A DNA stretch of 46,155 bases from an uncultured Gammaproteobacteria bacterium (GTDB lineage: Bacteria > Pseudomonadota > Gammaproteobacteria > Arenicellales > CAJQKF01): contig CAJQKF010000001.1 of NCBI GenBank assembly GCA_905478855.1, positions 1 through 46,155 on the forward strand. Direction: 5' to 3'. The notes under the pieces were generated by a model. That model saw only the letters and a list, made by a program, of their open reading frames with translations. It did no database searches and was not told the origin of the DNA. Of the stretch, positions 16,127 through 25,100 are shown one piece after another; positions within the stretch are counted from its first letter, which is position 1, and every line of letters starts with the position of its first letter. Position numbers and translations under genes: made by a program.

Positions 16127-16999
16127 ATGGTATCACCCGGGTATCTTGCTTTTCATGCTGATCCAAAGAAACCGGATCAGCCTTTACCGGCCAATGCCTG
16201 CGATGCTCATTGCCATGTTTTTGGTCCGCAAGCAGTATATCCGTTTGCCCCAAGCAGCACCTACGAACCGGTTGATGCCGGTAAAGAAATATTATTTCAA
16301 CGACACCAATTTTTAGGTGTTGATCGTGCAGTGGTGGTTCAGGCAAGTTGTCACGGTACTGATAACAGCGCTATGCTTGATGCGCTTAAGTCTGGAGGCG
16401 ATCGCTATAAGGGAATCGCCATTGTTGCCGATGACGTTGATCACAAAAGTCTCGATGAGATGAATGAAGCCGGTGTGCGCGGTGTGCGTTTTAATTTTGT
16501 CAAACGCTTGGGTGGCGGTAAGCCGCCTGAATATTACCGGACAATACTTGAGAAAATTCGTCGCTATGATTGGCACGTGGTAGTGTATTTTGATTCGGAA
16601 GATATTGTATCCCTTGCACCATTCTTACAGGAAATACCTTGCCAGGTGGTTATCGATCATATGGGCCGGGTGCCGGTTGAGCAGGGCACGGGTGGTCATG
16701 CCTACCGTCTGCTACATAACTTGTTAGTTAACGATGATCGCTTCTGGGTAAAAATAAGTTGTGCAGAACGCTTGTCTGCCAGTGGACCGCCCTATGCGGA
16801 TGTTGATCCTATTGCGGTAGATTTACTCGCTACAGTTCCGGAACGCATTTTATGGGGCACGGATTGGCCACACCCAAATATGAAATCGCATATGCCCGAT
16901 GATGGTCAGCTGGTTGATCGGATAATGACAATCTGCGCTAACACCGCTCTTCAGCAAAGGGTTCTAGTAGAGAACCCAGCCCGTCTATACGGTTTTTAA
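16127..16999 (+). CDS. ligI: 2-pyrone-4,6-dicarboxylate hydrolase
   Basis: This 290-residue amidohydrolase-superfamily enzyme opens the lactone ring of 2-pyrone-4,6-dicarboxylate to 4-oxalomesaconate. The metal-free LigI-type active site is visible: H28 and H30 in CDAHCHVFGP, a conserved RGVRFNFVKRLGG block (carboxylate-binding Arg) near residue 122, VIDHMGR near 178 and the catalytic Asp in ILWGTDWPHPN near residue 246. Length equals the known enzymes (about 293). It starts at ATG 16127 with GGAG 6 bases upstream, 22 bases after ligC. Cytoplasmic. Confidence 0.94.
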   Translation: MVSPGYLAFHADPKKPDQPLPANACDAHCHVFGPQAVYPFAPSSTYEPVDAGKEILFQRHQFLGVDRAVVVQASCHGTDNSAMLDALKSGGDRYKGIAIVADDVDHKSLDEMNEAGVRGVRFNFVKRLGGGKPPEYYRTILEKIRRYDWHVVVYFDSEDIVSLAPFLQEIPCQVVIDHMGRVPVEQGTGGHAYRLLHNLLVNDDRFWVKISCAERLSASGPPYADVDPIAVDLLATVPERILWGTDWPHPNMKSHMPDDGQLVDRIMTICANTALQQRVLVENPARLYGF

Positions 17000-17027
17000 G
17001 TTAATTTATTTCTATAGAGTATGAATT

Positions 17028-17735
17028 ATGTTTAGACCTGTTGCAGTTAAAAATATAGAGCGGGCTGATGTCGATATTATCTCCGGTCTCGGTGAAATGG
17101 GCGTAGCTACTGTGCACGAAGCTCAGGGCCGAGTCGGTCTCTTGCACCGCGCCATACGACCGGTTTATCGAGGTCCGCGTATAAGCGGCAGTGCGGTTAC
17201 TATTCTTACTCAACCTGGCGATAACTGGATGGTGCATGTGGCTATAGAGCTGTGTAAACCTGGAGATATTTTAGTTATTGCCTGCACCGCAGATAATACG
17301 GACGGAATGTTCGGCGATTTGTTGGCAACATCGGCAAAAGCACACGGCATTATCGGGATGGTATCGGATACTGGTGTTAGAGACTCTGCCGATTTTCCGA
17401 TAATGGAGTTTCCTGTTTGGAGTCGTGCTGTGCATGCTAAGGGTACTGTTAAGGAAACAGTTGGCAGTGTTAACGTGCCAATTGTGTGTGCCGGGCAGTC
17501 GATTACTCCAGGCGATATCATCGTAGCAGATGATGATGGAGTCGTAGTGGTTGAACGTCTTCAAGGAGCTACTGTACTGAAGAATGCGCATAAGCGAATT
17601 GACAACGAAGATGAAAAACGTCAGCGGATGGCAAGAGGTGAGCCCAGTCTTGATATTTATAGCATGCGACCTCGGCTGGCAGAAGCCGGCCTAGTCTATG
17701 TTGATTCGTTGAGCGATTTGGAGAAGTTAAAATGA
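17028..17735 (+). CDS. ligK: 4-carboxy-4-hydroxy-2-oxoadipate aldolase
   Basis: The 235-residue class II aldolase of the RraA-like/HMG-CHA aldolase family splits 4-carboxy-4-hydroxy-2-oxoadipate to pyruvate and oxaloacetate, the last step of the pathway. The family metal/substrate motif is visible in the middle: FGDLLATSAKAHGIIG (Asp and Gly-rich loop) followed by SDTGVRDSADF, whose Arg-Asp pair closes the D-x20-R-D signature. The C-terminal block PGDIIVADDDGVVVV is also typical. The start is ATG 17028. The last codons overlap the ligJ start by 4 bases (ATGA), so ligK and ligJ are translationally coupled. Confidence 0.92.
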   Translation: MFRPVAVKNIERADVDIISGLGEMGVATVHEAQGRVGLLHRAIRPVYRGPRISGSAVTILTQPGDNWMVHVAIELCKPGDILVIACTADNTDGMFGDLLATSAKAHGIIGMVSDTGVRDSADFPIMEFPVWSRAVHAKGTVKETVGSVNVPIVCAGQSITPGDIIVADDDGVVVVERLQGATVLKNAHKRIDNEDEKRQRMARGEPSLDIYSMRPRLAEAGLVYVDSLSDLEKLK

Positions 17736-18745
17736 TCATTGATTGTCATGGTCACTATACAACGACTCCTGATGAGCTTGGACTTTATCGCGAACAGCAG
17801 AAAACCGATTTGGCAATGGACCCTATGTTCGCCCATGTTAAGGGTGAAATCGTTATAACTGACGATCAGATTCGGGAAAGCCTAGAAGGTGCGCAAATTC
17901 GCTTACAAAACGAACGGGGGACGAACTTAACTATATTCTCACCCCGTGCGAGCTGGATGGGACATCATATCGGTAATGAATTAACCAGCATCTACTGGAC
18001 TGAACATTGCAACGAATTGATTTACAGGATTACCCAGCTATATCCGCAAAATTTTGCCGGTGTGGCCCAGTTACCACAAACCCCCGGGGTGAAGCCGACA
18101 GCCTGTATTGCAGAAATAGAGCGATGTGTTAATGAATTCGGGTTTATTGGTTGTAATTTGAATCCAGATCCTTCCGGTGGTTACTGGACCGATCCACCGC
18201 TAGGTGATTCTTATTGGTATCCAGTTTATGAGAAATTGGTAGAGCTTGATTTGCCGGCGATGATTCATGTGAGTGCTGCGTGTAACCCCGCATTTCACAG
18301 CACCGGCTCTCATTATCTGGGAGCGGATACAACCGCAGTAATGCAGTGTATGACATCAGATGTTTTCAAAGATTTTCCAACGCTGAAGTTCATTATTCCT
18401 CATGGTGGTGGTGCAGTTCCCTATCATTGGGGGCGCTTTCGAGGGTTGGCTGAGATGATGGGCAAGCCCCCATTGCAAGAGTTAATTCTGCAAAATATAT
18501 ATTTTGATACGTGTGTTTATCACCAACCTGGCATTAACCTACTATTAGAAGTTATTCCTACTGAAAATATTCTATTTGCCTCGGAAATGGTCGGCGCAGT
18601 GAGGGGTATTGATCCGGAGACCGGTTTTTATTTCGACGACACCAAGCGATACATAGATAATTCACCATTGATAAATGACACTCAGCGTCAAATGATATTT
18701 GAAGGTAACGCTCGCAAAGTCTTTAGTCGATTGAAAGCAAGCTGA
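17732..18745 (+). CDS. ligJ: 4-oxalomesaconate hydratase
   Basis: This 337-residue amidohydrolase-family hydratase adds water to the tautomerised 4-oxalomesaconate to form 4-carboxy-4-hydroxy-2-oxoadipate. An HxH metal motif stands at the start (IIDCHGHYTT). Further ligands are expected in MIHVSAACNP (near residue 175), PHGGGAVPYHWGRF (near residue 225) and an acidic residue in ILFASEMVGAVRGIDPETG (near residue 285). The C-terminal FEGNARKVF is the usual last helix of this amidohydrolase group. The length matches Sphingobium LigJ (about 341). Its gene overlaps ligK by 4 bases and precedes ligU by 35. Confidence 0.92.
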   Translation: MIIDCHGHYTTTPDELGLYREQQKTDLAMDPMFAHVKGEIVITDDQIRESLEGAQIRLQNERGTNLTIFSPRASWMGHHIGNELTSIYWTEHCNELIYRITQLYPQNFAGVAQLPQTPGVKPTACIAEIERCVNEFGFIGCNLNPDPSGGYWTDPPLGDSYWYPVYEKLVELDLPAMIHVSAACNPAFHSTGSHYLGADTTAVMQCMTSDVFKDFPTLKFIIPHGGGAVPYHWGRFRGLAEMMGKPPLQELILQNIYFDTCVYHQPGINLLLEVIPTENILFASEMVGAVRGIDPETGFYFDDTKRYIDNSPLINDTQRQMIFEGNARKVFSRLKAS

Positions 18746-18780
18746 TTGATTTTATTCAATAAGAATATAAATTTTTATAC

Positions 18781-19857
18781 ATGGCCAATAGTGATCTAAT
18801 AGCAATACCCTGTACCTGGATGAGAGGTGGAACATCAAAAGGTGCGTTCTTTCTGGCAGAGCATTTATCTGAGAATGTAGCGGAACGCGACGCGCTTTTG
18901 CTTCGAGTAATGGGTTCACCTGATCAACGACAGATTGACGGTATCGGTGGCGCGGATCCTCTGACTAGCAAGGTGGCTATTGTTTCTGCGTCTGCTCGGG
19001 ATGATGCTGATGTGGATTATCTTTTTCTGCAGGTTTTTGTCGATCAGCCATTGGTTAGCGATGGCCAGAACTGCGGTAATATTCTTTCCGGTGTGGCTCA
19101 GTTTGCTATAGAAAAAAACCTCGTAGAAGCGCGGGAAGGAGTTACTGACGTTCGGGTTTTTATGCTCAATACCCAGCAAGTGGCAATAGTTACCGTTGAA
19201 ACATCAGCAGGGCTGGTGCGTTACCGCGGCACGGTCTCTATTGATGGAGTTCCCGGCACGGCGGCTGCCGTACAGCAGAATTTTCCAGATGCCGCGGGTT
19301 CAAGCTGCGGAACTTTGCTACCGACAGGCAATGTTCTAGACGTGATTAATGGAGTAGAGGTAACGTTGATTGATCACGGAATGCCGGTAGTTGTATTGCG
19401 TGCCGCAGACCTAGGTATTACAGGTTATGAAAGCCGGGAAGAGTTGGATGGTAATGCTGTTCTAAAAGAGCGGCTGGAGCATATACGGCTTATTGCCGGA
19501 GAGAAAATGAACCTCGGTGATGTATGTGATAAGTCGGTACCTAAAATGAGTATGGTTGCGCCACCGCTACATGGTGGATGTATTACTACTCGGACTTTTA
19601 TTCCCCATCGCTGTCATGCGTCTATTGGTGTGCTGGGTGCGGTTAGCGTGGCAACAGCCTGCTTACTACCCGGTTCACCTGCCGCTGAACTTGCTGAAAC
19701 AGCATCGGGCAACGAGAAGCAGCTATCAATTGAGCACCCCATTGGGGAGACCAGCGTCGTTATGGATATGACTATTGTTGATGGTGAGGTGCAGGTTAAA
19801 AAAGCCGCGCTTCTACGCACCGCACGTAAGCTGTTTGAGGGCTATGTATTCGTTTGA
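18781..19857 (+). CDS. ligU: 4-oxalomesaconate tautomerase/isomerase (PrpF family)
   Basis: The 358-residue protein belongs to the PrpF family of double-bond isomerases. In lig operons the member (LigU; GalD in Pseudomonas gallate metabolism) converts 4-oxalomesaconate into the isomer that LigJ hydrates. Signature blocks are CTWMRGGTSKGAFF at the N-terminus, DGIGGADPLTSKVAIV near residue 55, DGQNCGNILSGVAQFA near residue 95 and a PKMSMVAPP segment near 255. The GTSKG lysine and the CGN region are the parts implicated in catalysis in the family. It completes the set of six steps. Start ATG 18781; last gene of the operon. Confidence 0.9.
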   Translation: MANSDLIAIPCTWMRGGTSKGAFFLAEHLSENVAERDALLLRVMGSPDQRQIDGIGGADPLTSKVAIVSASARDDADVDYLFLQVFVDQPLVSDGQNCGNILSGVAQFAIEKNLVEAREGVTDVRVFMLNTQQVAIVTVETSAGLVRYRGTVSIDGVPGTAAAVQQNFPDAAGSSCGTLLPTGNVLDVINGVEVTLIDHGMPVVVLRAADLGITGYESREELDGNAVLKERLEHIRLIAGEKMNLGDVCDKSVPKMSMVAPPLHGGCITTRTFIPHRCHASIGVLGAVSVATACLLPGSPAAELAETASGNEKQLSIEHPIGETSVVMDMTIVDGEVQVKKAALLRTARKLFEGYVFV

Positions 19858-19877
19858 ATTGGGTCACAGTTTAGATC

Positions 19878-19897
19878 GTAAAACGTAATAGTTTTAC
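19878..19897. promoter_or_regulatory. Inverted repeat after the lig operon
   Basis: The arms GTAAAAC (19878-19884) and GTTTTAC (19891-19897) are inverse complements across a 6-base spacer in the 142-base gap between ligU and the amine-oxidase-like gene. There is no T-run and the stem is AT-rich, so it is more likely an operator than a terminator. It could control the next gene. Confidence 0.35.
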
Positions 19898-19999
19898 AGA
19901 TTAAAGATCTTCAAAATTACAAATTCAAGAGTTTCTATTGCCCAAACCGAAGCGACTGGGTAAAGTGATTGCCAATTATTTACTCTTCATTTTATTGTC

Positions 20000-21313
20000 A
20001 TGACATCTACAAATACCCTTTTGCATCTTAATGATCGTGATGGTCATTATCCTGAGTCCTACTATGCGGCGAGTGCAAACCCGTGTTCGGATTATCCGGC
20101 GCTGGAAGGTGATATCAAGTGCGACGTGGTAGTTGTTGGTGGGGGTTTTACCGGTTTGTCCAGTGCCTTACATTTGGCAGAACATGGTTATGATGTAGTG
20201 TTACTTGAAGCACATAAAGTGGGTTGGGGCGCCTCAGGTCGTAATGGCGGGCAGATAGGTACCGGGCAGCGTCGAGATCAAGACGACCTGGAAGAGATGT
20301 TGAGCAAGGATACTGCGCGACAGGCCTGGAATATTGCAGAGGAAGCCAAGTCGGTGCTAACCGGGCTTATTGACAAGCACAATATTGCCTGTGACTACAA
20401 ACCCGGGTGTTTGCATGCCAATCATAAGAAACGCTATGACATTCATTCCAAGCGTTTTGTCGAGTTGTTAAATGAGCATTATGACTACGACAAGATTCGC
20501 TATATAGAGCCACAGGAACTGCGGGAAATGGTGGGCACAGAAGACTACTCGGCGGGCACGTTGGATATGGGTGCAGGTCATATACACCCACTGAATTTTG
20601 CCTTAGGTATTGCTACGGCGGCTAGTAGTGCATCAGTTCGAATTTTTGAGAACTCCGAAGTGCTAGAGACAAAACATGGAGAACCGGTAAATGTTCGCAC
20701 CGCGAAGGGTAATGTAAAAGCAAGGTTTCTGGTTTATGCCTGTAATGGATATTTAGGCGGTTTAAGCAAAAAAGTTGGACGACATGTAATGCCGATTAAT
20801 AACTATGTTATCGCTACTGGGCCGCTTAGCGATGAGCGTGCACGATCTCTGATTCGGGATGATGTATGTGTAGCAGATTCACGTTTTGTGGTGAACTATT
20901 ATAGGTTATCAGCGGATAAGCGTATGTTGTTTGGCGGTGGGGAGAGCTATGGATATCGATTTCCCAAGGATATAAAGTCTTTCGTGCGTAGACACATGCT
21001 CAAGATTTATCCTCAGTTAGATGATGTTCGTATTGATTACGGTTGGGGTGGTACATTGGCTATTACTATGTCCCGTCTGCCGTATTTTCAACGACTTTCC
21101 GGTAATGTTCTCTCCGCGTCAGGTTATTCCGGCTCCGGTGTAGCGCTAGCGACTTGTGCAGGTTCTATTATTGCCGATGCCATACACGGCAATGCCAGCC
21201 GTTTTGATGTGATGAGTAGTTTGCCGACACCGGGTTTCCCCGGTGGTAGCGCGTTTCGATCACCGTTGTTAATGCTCGGTTTAACCTGGTATGCGCTGCG
21301 TGATCGTCTTTAG
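20000..21313 (+). CDS. FAD-dependent amine oxidase, PuuB-like
   Basis: This 437-residue flavoprotein resembles the gamma-glutamylputrescine oxidase (PuuB) / glycine-oxidase-like group. An N-terminal FAD motif VVVVGGGFTGLSSALHL (about residues 46-62) is followed by LLEAHKVGWGASGRNGGQ, the block typical of PuuB-type enzymes. GGGESYGYRFP near residue 310 and SASGYSGSGVALATCAG near residue 370 close the flavin site. PuuB oxidises the free amine end of a gamma-glutamylated diamine to an aldehyde with release of ammonia and peroxide. It is monocistronic by spacing (142 bases after ligU; convergent neighbour 6 bases away). Genes like PuuA and PuuC lie 8-13 kb further right. Sarcosine/glycine-type substrates remain possible. 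Confidence 0.8.
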   Translation: MTSTNTLLHLNDRDGHYPESYYAASANPCSDYPALEGDIKCDVVVVGGGFTGLSSALHLAEHGYDVVLLEAHKVGWGASGRNGGQIGTGQRRDQDDLEEMLSKDTARQAWNIAEEAKSVLTGLIDKHNIACDYKPGCLHANHKKRYDIHSKRFVELLNEHYDYDKIRYIEPQELREMVGTEDYSAGTLDMGAGHIHPLNFALGIATAASSASVRIFENSEVLETKHGEPVNVRTAKGNVKARFLVYACNGYLGGLSKKVGRHVMPINNYVIATGPLSDERARSLIRDDVCVADSRFVVNYYRLSADKRMLFGGGESYGYRFPKDIKSFVRRHMLKIYPQLDDVRIDYGWGGTLAITMSRLPYFQRLSGNVLSASGYSGSGVALATCAGSIIADAIHGNASRFDVMSSLPTPGFPGGSAFRSPLLMLGLTWYALRDRL

Positions 21314-21319
21314 TCGGTT

Positions 21320-22183
21320 TTACAATAATTGACGTAATATTTGGGCGAGACGCACCCCCGATTGCTGTAAGCGCTCTTTTGCGACCACACTAAATTTTTG
21401 TATGTCGTCTTCTGTAATTTTCGGGTTGGCGAGTGGTTGGCATTTTGTGCTGAAGAAAGTTGATCGAACCGTACAATATTTCGTTTCTGGTGAGATTGTT
21501 ATAGCAAAGCTTTCGGCGGTCCATTCCAGTGGAGAACTTTGTTCCCACTTCTTCCGTTGTTGAGTGGATATTTGTTTCGCTAGTTGCTCGGCAAATATCC
21601 ACCACTTGGCAGAGCCAACTAATTTGTCTACAACCACGCTATCCCAGAGGCTATGCATATTAAGTTTTGCAGAAACCTTGATCCGGTTGCCGCCACGGTC
21701 GTCGGCAAAACTGATGTGCATGGGCTGATGCGCATCTGCTACCCAGTGCCCGAGGAAGAACAACGCTTCGGCTTTGTCCGCGCCGCTAGTGCTGCTTTTA
21801 AATTTCGTCTGATGGTAATCGATGCCTGTGAGAATACAATTTCCTCTACAGTATTTGCGTCCAGGTTGTTTCACTGAACGTGGGACATTCAGAAAATGCC
21901 AATTCTCAAAACGCCTAAATTTTTTCCATTTTGTGGCTCCTAACCTAGCCTTTGATCGAGCAATATCTGCTAGTACACAAGTTTGGGAAAAAAACCGGAA
22001 TGACCTTCGATCGGGTGTTCGATAGTTGACGACGATTTGATCGAGCGTTTTCTGTTGCTGCGTTTCAAGTAACTGGTAGGCAATGCCACAGGCGATTTTA
22101 TGTCCGGTGGCGCCCCAGCCATGTGTGTTTAAGGAAATTAAACACAATAAGAGTAGTACCAATCCCTGGCGAATTTCTATCAT
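21320..22183 (-). CDS. S1/P1-type zinc nuclease (secreted)
   Basis: The 287-residue product has a signal peptide (hydrophobic residues 8-18, cleavage after THG). The mature protein then begins WGATGHK, and in P1/S1 nucleases this N-terminal Trp and the following His bind the zinc cluster. Other metal ligands are visible in ALFFLGHWVADAHQPMHISFADDRGGN (H-x3-D-x3-H pattern with a later His/Asp) and in the NMHSLWDSVV block near residue 180. These enzymes cut single-stranded nucleic acids, usually in the periplasm or outside, to gain phosphate or nucleosides. Its ATG overlaps the stop of the aminotransferase gene (ATGA), so it is the last gene of the IclR-HAD-aminotransferase unit, an odd partner functionally. 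Confidence 0.85.
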   Translation of the reverse strand: MIEIRQGLVLLLLCLISLNTHGWGATGHKIACGIAYQLLETQQQKTLDQIVVNYRTPDRRSFRFFSQTCVLADIARSKARLGATKWKKFRRFENWHFLNVPRSVKQPGRKYCRGNCILTGIDYHQTKFKSSTSGADKAEALFFLGHWVADAHQPMHISFADDRGGNRIKVSAKLNMHSLWDSVVVDKLVGSAKWWIFAEQLAKQISTQQRKKWEQSSPLEWTAESFAITISPETKYCTVRSTFFSTKCQPLANPKITEDDIQKFSVVAKERLQQSGVRLAQILRQLL

Positions 22184-23541
22184 AATGTTTTGCTGGCAGC
22201 CGCTAATCCCAAATCTGCTGCATTGACAATGCGCTGTACGTCGTCAACGGTAACAATTAGGGGTGGTGATAGAATAATATTATTTCCAGACACTCGAATC
22301 ATTACACCGGCTTGGTAAGCGGCTTCAAAAAATGCGGCAGATGTGACTTTGCCTGCCGGTGTTTTCTTTTCCGGATCGGAAACGAGTTCAATTGCCGCCA
22401 TAAGGCCAATACCGCGGGTATTGCCGGCGACTTCGTATTTTTCTTCGAGCTTTTTCAAACCGTTCTGAAGGTGTTCGCCGACTACTCGTGAATTACGGGC
22501 AACCTCAAGTCGGGCGGTCTCTTCTAATGTTGCCAGAGCGGCCGCACACGCTACCGGGTGTCCTGAATAGGTATAGCCGTGGCCTATGGCTCCAAAGCTA
22601 TCGCGGTTGCTCTCAAAGGATTCAACCACCTTCTCGTTAAGCAGAACGCCACCGAGAGGGAAGTAACCGTTGGTGATGGCCTTGGCGAAAGCCATCATAT
22701 CCGGTTGAACGTTCCAAAGACGTGAGCCTGTCCATGCACCGGTTCGACCAAATGCGGTGATAACTTCATCGGCAATCATTAGCACGCCGTGACGCGTACA
22801 AATTTCTCTGGCCAGAGGCATAAATGTTTCATGGGGCACAATCACACCACCAGCTCCTAGTACAGGTTCCATGATAAATGCGGCGACAGTATCCGGGCCT
22901 TGGAAAATAATTTCTTCCTCGAGTAGATTAGCGCACAGTTTGGCAATTTTTTGCGGGTCGGTTTCTTCAAACGGATTACGATAATCCCAGGGTGCGGGTA
23001 TATGATAAACACCGGACAACAAGGGCTCGTAGTTGCGTCTAAAATTCGCATTACCGTTTATCGAGGCTCCACCGAAATGGGTTCCATGATAGCCACGACG
23101 TAGGCTAATAAACTTCGTCCGGTCTCGCTCGCCTCGTACTTTGTGATACTGCCGAGCTAGCCGCAAAGCGGTTTCAATGCTGTCTGAACCGCCGGATGTA
23201 AAAAATGTTCGGCACATACCTTCTGGTTTAAACCAATCCAGAATCTTTACGCTGAGCTCAATGAGTGGAGCTGTGGTTGTGCCACGAAACGATGAATAAT
23301 AGGGCAGTACTTCCAGTTGCTTGCTAATCGCTTGTTTTATGGTCGTGTTGCTATAACCTAGATTAACATTCCATAAACCACCAACCGCATCTACTACCCG
23401 GTTGTTATCAACGTCTGTTAGTTCCACACCATCGGCCGATACAAAAATTTTTGGTGGGTTTTCATGCATGTCGTTAGGATGTGCCATTGGATGCCACAAA
23501 TACCGTGCATTATTTTCCTTAAGAAAAGCGCTGTCTATCAT
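22180..23541 (-). CDS. Class III omega-aminotransferase
   Basis: This 453-residue PLP enzyme is of the class III (omega-aminotransferase) type, near the putrescine/taurine/beta-alanine-pyruvate group. Landmarks in order: WHPMAHPND near the start, TFFTSGGSDSIETALRLARQYH (phosphate-binding loop) near residue 112, RRGYHGTHFGG near 150, MIADEVITAFGRTG with the ring-contacting Asp near 255, and the Schiff-base Lys in MAFAKAITNGYFPLGG near 285. It transfers an amino group from a terminal amine to pyruvate or 2-oxoglutarate. It lies 52 bases downstream of the HAD gene and is co-transcribed under the IclR regulator gene at the head. Amine substrate is not defined by sequence. Confidence 0.88.
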   Translation of the reverse strand: MIDSAFLKENNARYLWHPMAHPNDMHENPPKIFVSADGVELTDVDNNRVVDAVGGLWNVNLGYSNTTIKQAISKQLEVLPYYSSFRGTTTAPLIELSVKILDWFKPEGMCRTFFTSGGSDSIETALRLARQYHKVRGERDRTKFISLRRGYHGTHFGGASINGNANFRRNYEPLLSGVYHIPAPWDYRNPFEETDPQKIAKLCANLLEEEIIFQGPDTVAAFIMEPVLGAGGVIVPHETFMPLAREICTRHGVLMIADEVITAFGRTGAWTGSRLWNVQPDMMAFAKAITNGYFPLGGVLLNEKVVESFESNRDSFGAIGHGYTYSGHPVACAAALATLEETARLEVARNSRVVGEHLQNGLKKLEEKYEVAGNTRGIGLMAAIELVSDPEKKTPAGKVTSAAFFEAAYQAGVMIRVSGNNIILSPPLIVTVDDVQRIVNAADLGLAAASKTL

Positions 23542-23593
23542 TTACTGGTGCCTCAAAAAAGTCAGAATTCGTATTTTGGGTTTGGCCGGTGGA

Positions 23594-24262
23594 TTAAGCA
23601 CAGCCCAGCAGATCCAATGCAAGTTGAAAGCTTTGTGCCGGATTTTGTACATCAAAATGTACAGTTTGCATACCAACGGCTTTTGCGCCGTTGATATTCC
23701 TAAGTTGGTCGTCAACAAAAACACAGTGTTGCGGAAGCGCTCCTAATTTGGAGCAACAGTCGGTGTAGGCTCGTGGATCCGGTTTAAGTATTTGTGTATA
23801 GGTAGCATCGCAAATCGTATCCATTAGATTCATAAAATTTAACTGGTATTTGAATAACTCACCGTAAAATAAATCAAGTTCATTAGAAAGTATGGCCAGC
23901 TTGTAACCCGCTGCATGTGCCCGGTTGATGGCGCTAAGTGCTTCCGGTCGAATTACCAATTTAGGTTCGGCACCTCTTGCTGCACGGACAAAATCCTGCA
24001 TTGTGTTCCAGTCTTTACCAATCAATTTACCAACTTCTTGGGCCCGGGTTAGCCAGTAGTCTCGTTCACTGATCTTATCGCTTAGCATGGATTGCCAAAG
24101 TTCATCAGAACCGGGATTGAACGGCCCGCGCCAGGTCAAACTGTTTTTCGGCAACCCAAGAGCGCGTTCGGTTTCTTCATGGGTTTCAAACAAGGTACGT
24201 GATATCACGCCCCCAAAATCGAGTACCAAGCAGGTGTCTGCCTGAGTAATAGACTTAGTCAT
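23594..24262 (-). CDS. HAD-superfamily hydrolase
   Basis: This 222-residue single-domain HAD protein has motif I VLDFGGVIS (nucleophile Asp, but Gly at the +2 position instead of the Asp/acid used by phosphatases), motif II LAILSNEL, a Lys in ILKPDPRAY (motif III) and motif IV FVDDQLRN. The DxGG(V) form of motif I is seen in haloacid-dehalogenase/epoxide-hydrolase-N-like members, so ordinary phosphatase activity is uncertain. Its start overlaps the end of the IclR gene by 8 bases and it precedes the aminotransferase. The function within this amine operon is unknown. Confidence 0.8.
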   Translation of the reverse strand: MTKSITQADTCLVLDFGGVISRTLFETHEETERALGLPKNSLTWRGPFNPGSDELWQSMLSDKISERDYWLTRAQEVGKLIGKDWNTMQDFVRAARGAEPKLVIRPEALSAINRAHAAGYKLAILSNELDLFYGELFKYQLNFMNLMDTICDATYTQILKPDPRAYTDCCSKLGALPQHCVFVDDQLRNINGAKAVGMQTVHFDVQNPAQSFQLALDLLGCA

Positions 24263-25025
24263 CGCCGACAGCCCGTTTCCAAATACCGCCTTGGGCGCGA
24301 GTCAGTGCTGTTGCAGCCTGAATTACAGAATCTCGCATGATGACTTTTTGTTTCACTGTCATTCGCGATGAAGGCGCAACAACAGCTACGGCACCCGCAA
24401 CAAAACCCTTACGTGAAAAAACAGCGGCGGCTATACCTTCTGCTTCATCCTCAAAACCATGAATAACATGGGCAAACCCTCGTTTACGCGTTTGACGAAT
24501 TTGTTGTTTTAACTTTTCAGCATCTGTAATAGTAGCGCCGGTGTAAGTGGTTAGCGGTTTACTGATTATAGATTCAACAAATTCTTCAGTTTCATGAGCC
24601 AGATAGGCTAATCCTGATGCAGTGCAGTGCAAGGGCAGAGCATCACCGTAATTTACGCTTACCCGCAGCGAGTGGCTGGATTCTACTCGGTGCACTGTTA
24701 CTAAATGGGTTCCGGATAAAACGGAGAAATGGGTAGTTTCGCCCGTTTTGGTGGCAATTTGTTCTAATATAGGTTTTATAGTTGTCTGTATTGGAACGGT
24801 AGACTCCCGAACGTGGGCCAGTCTCAGCAGTTCGGCGCCTAAAGTGTAAACCCTTGTTTCTGGGTTCTGTTCTACCATGCCATTGCGCATCAGCGCGAGT
24901 AAAAGTCGACGAGTTGTCGCTTTATCCTGATTGGCCTGTCGTGCTATTTCAGAAAGCCCGAACTCGGGTTGTTGAATACTGAAATGGTTAAGCAAGCTTA
25001 GCGCTTTATCAAGGGTTGTAGACAT
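24255..25025 (-). CDS. IclR-family transcriptional regulator
   Basis: The 256-residue product has an N-terminal winged helix (ALSLLNHFSIQQPEFGLSEIA, with recognition helix DKATTRRLLLALMRNGMV) and a C-terminal GAF-like effector domain (from about residue 85; GETTHFSVLSGTHLVTVHRVES and RGFAHVIHGFEDEAEGIAAAVF are standard IclR blocks). I chose the ATG at 25025; a TTG at 25058 would add 11 residues and neither has a strong ribosome site. The gene heads the minus-strand HAD-aminotransferase-nuclease unit and is divergent from tctC. The perfect palindrome in the shared gap suggests it may regulate both directions. Confidence 0.88.
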   Translation of the reverse strand: MSTTLDKALSLLNHFSIQQPEFGLSEIARQANQDKATTRRLLLALMRNGMVEQNPETRVYTLGAELLRLAHVRESTVPIQTTIKPILEQIATKTGETTHFSVLSGTHLVTVHRVESSHSLRVSVNYGDALPLHCTASGLAYLAHETEEFVESIISKPLTTYTGATITDAEKLKQQIRQTRKRGFAHVIHGFEDEAEGIAAAVFSRKGFVAGAVAVVAPSSRMTVKQKVIMRDSVIQAATALTRAQGGIWKRAVGDD

Positions 25026-25100
25026 CAATGTTTGATTCGAAATAGTGGCCGCGGACAAAATTATTGACAGGAGACAATGATGTTGTCAAAATTATTTGAA

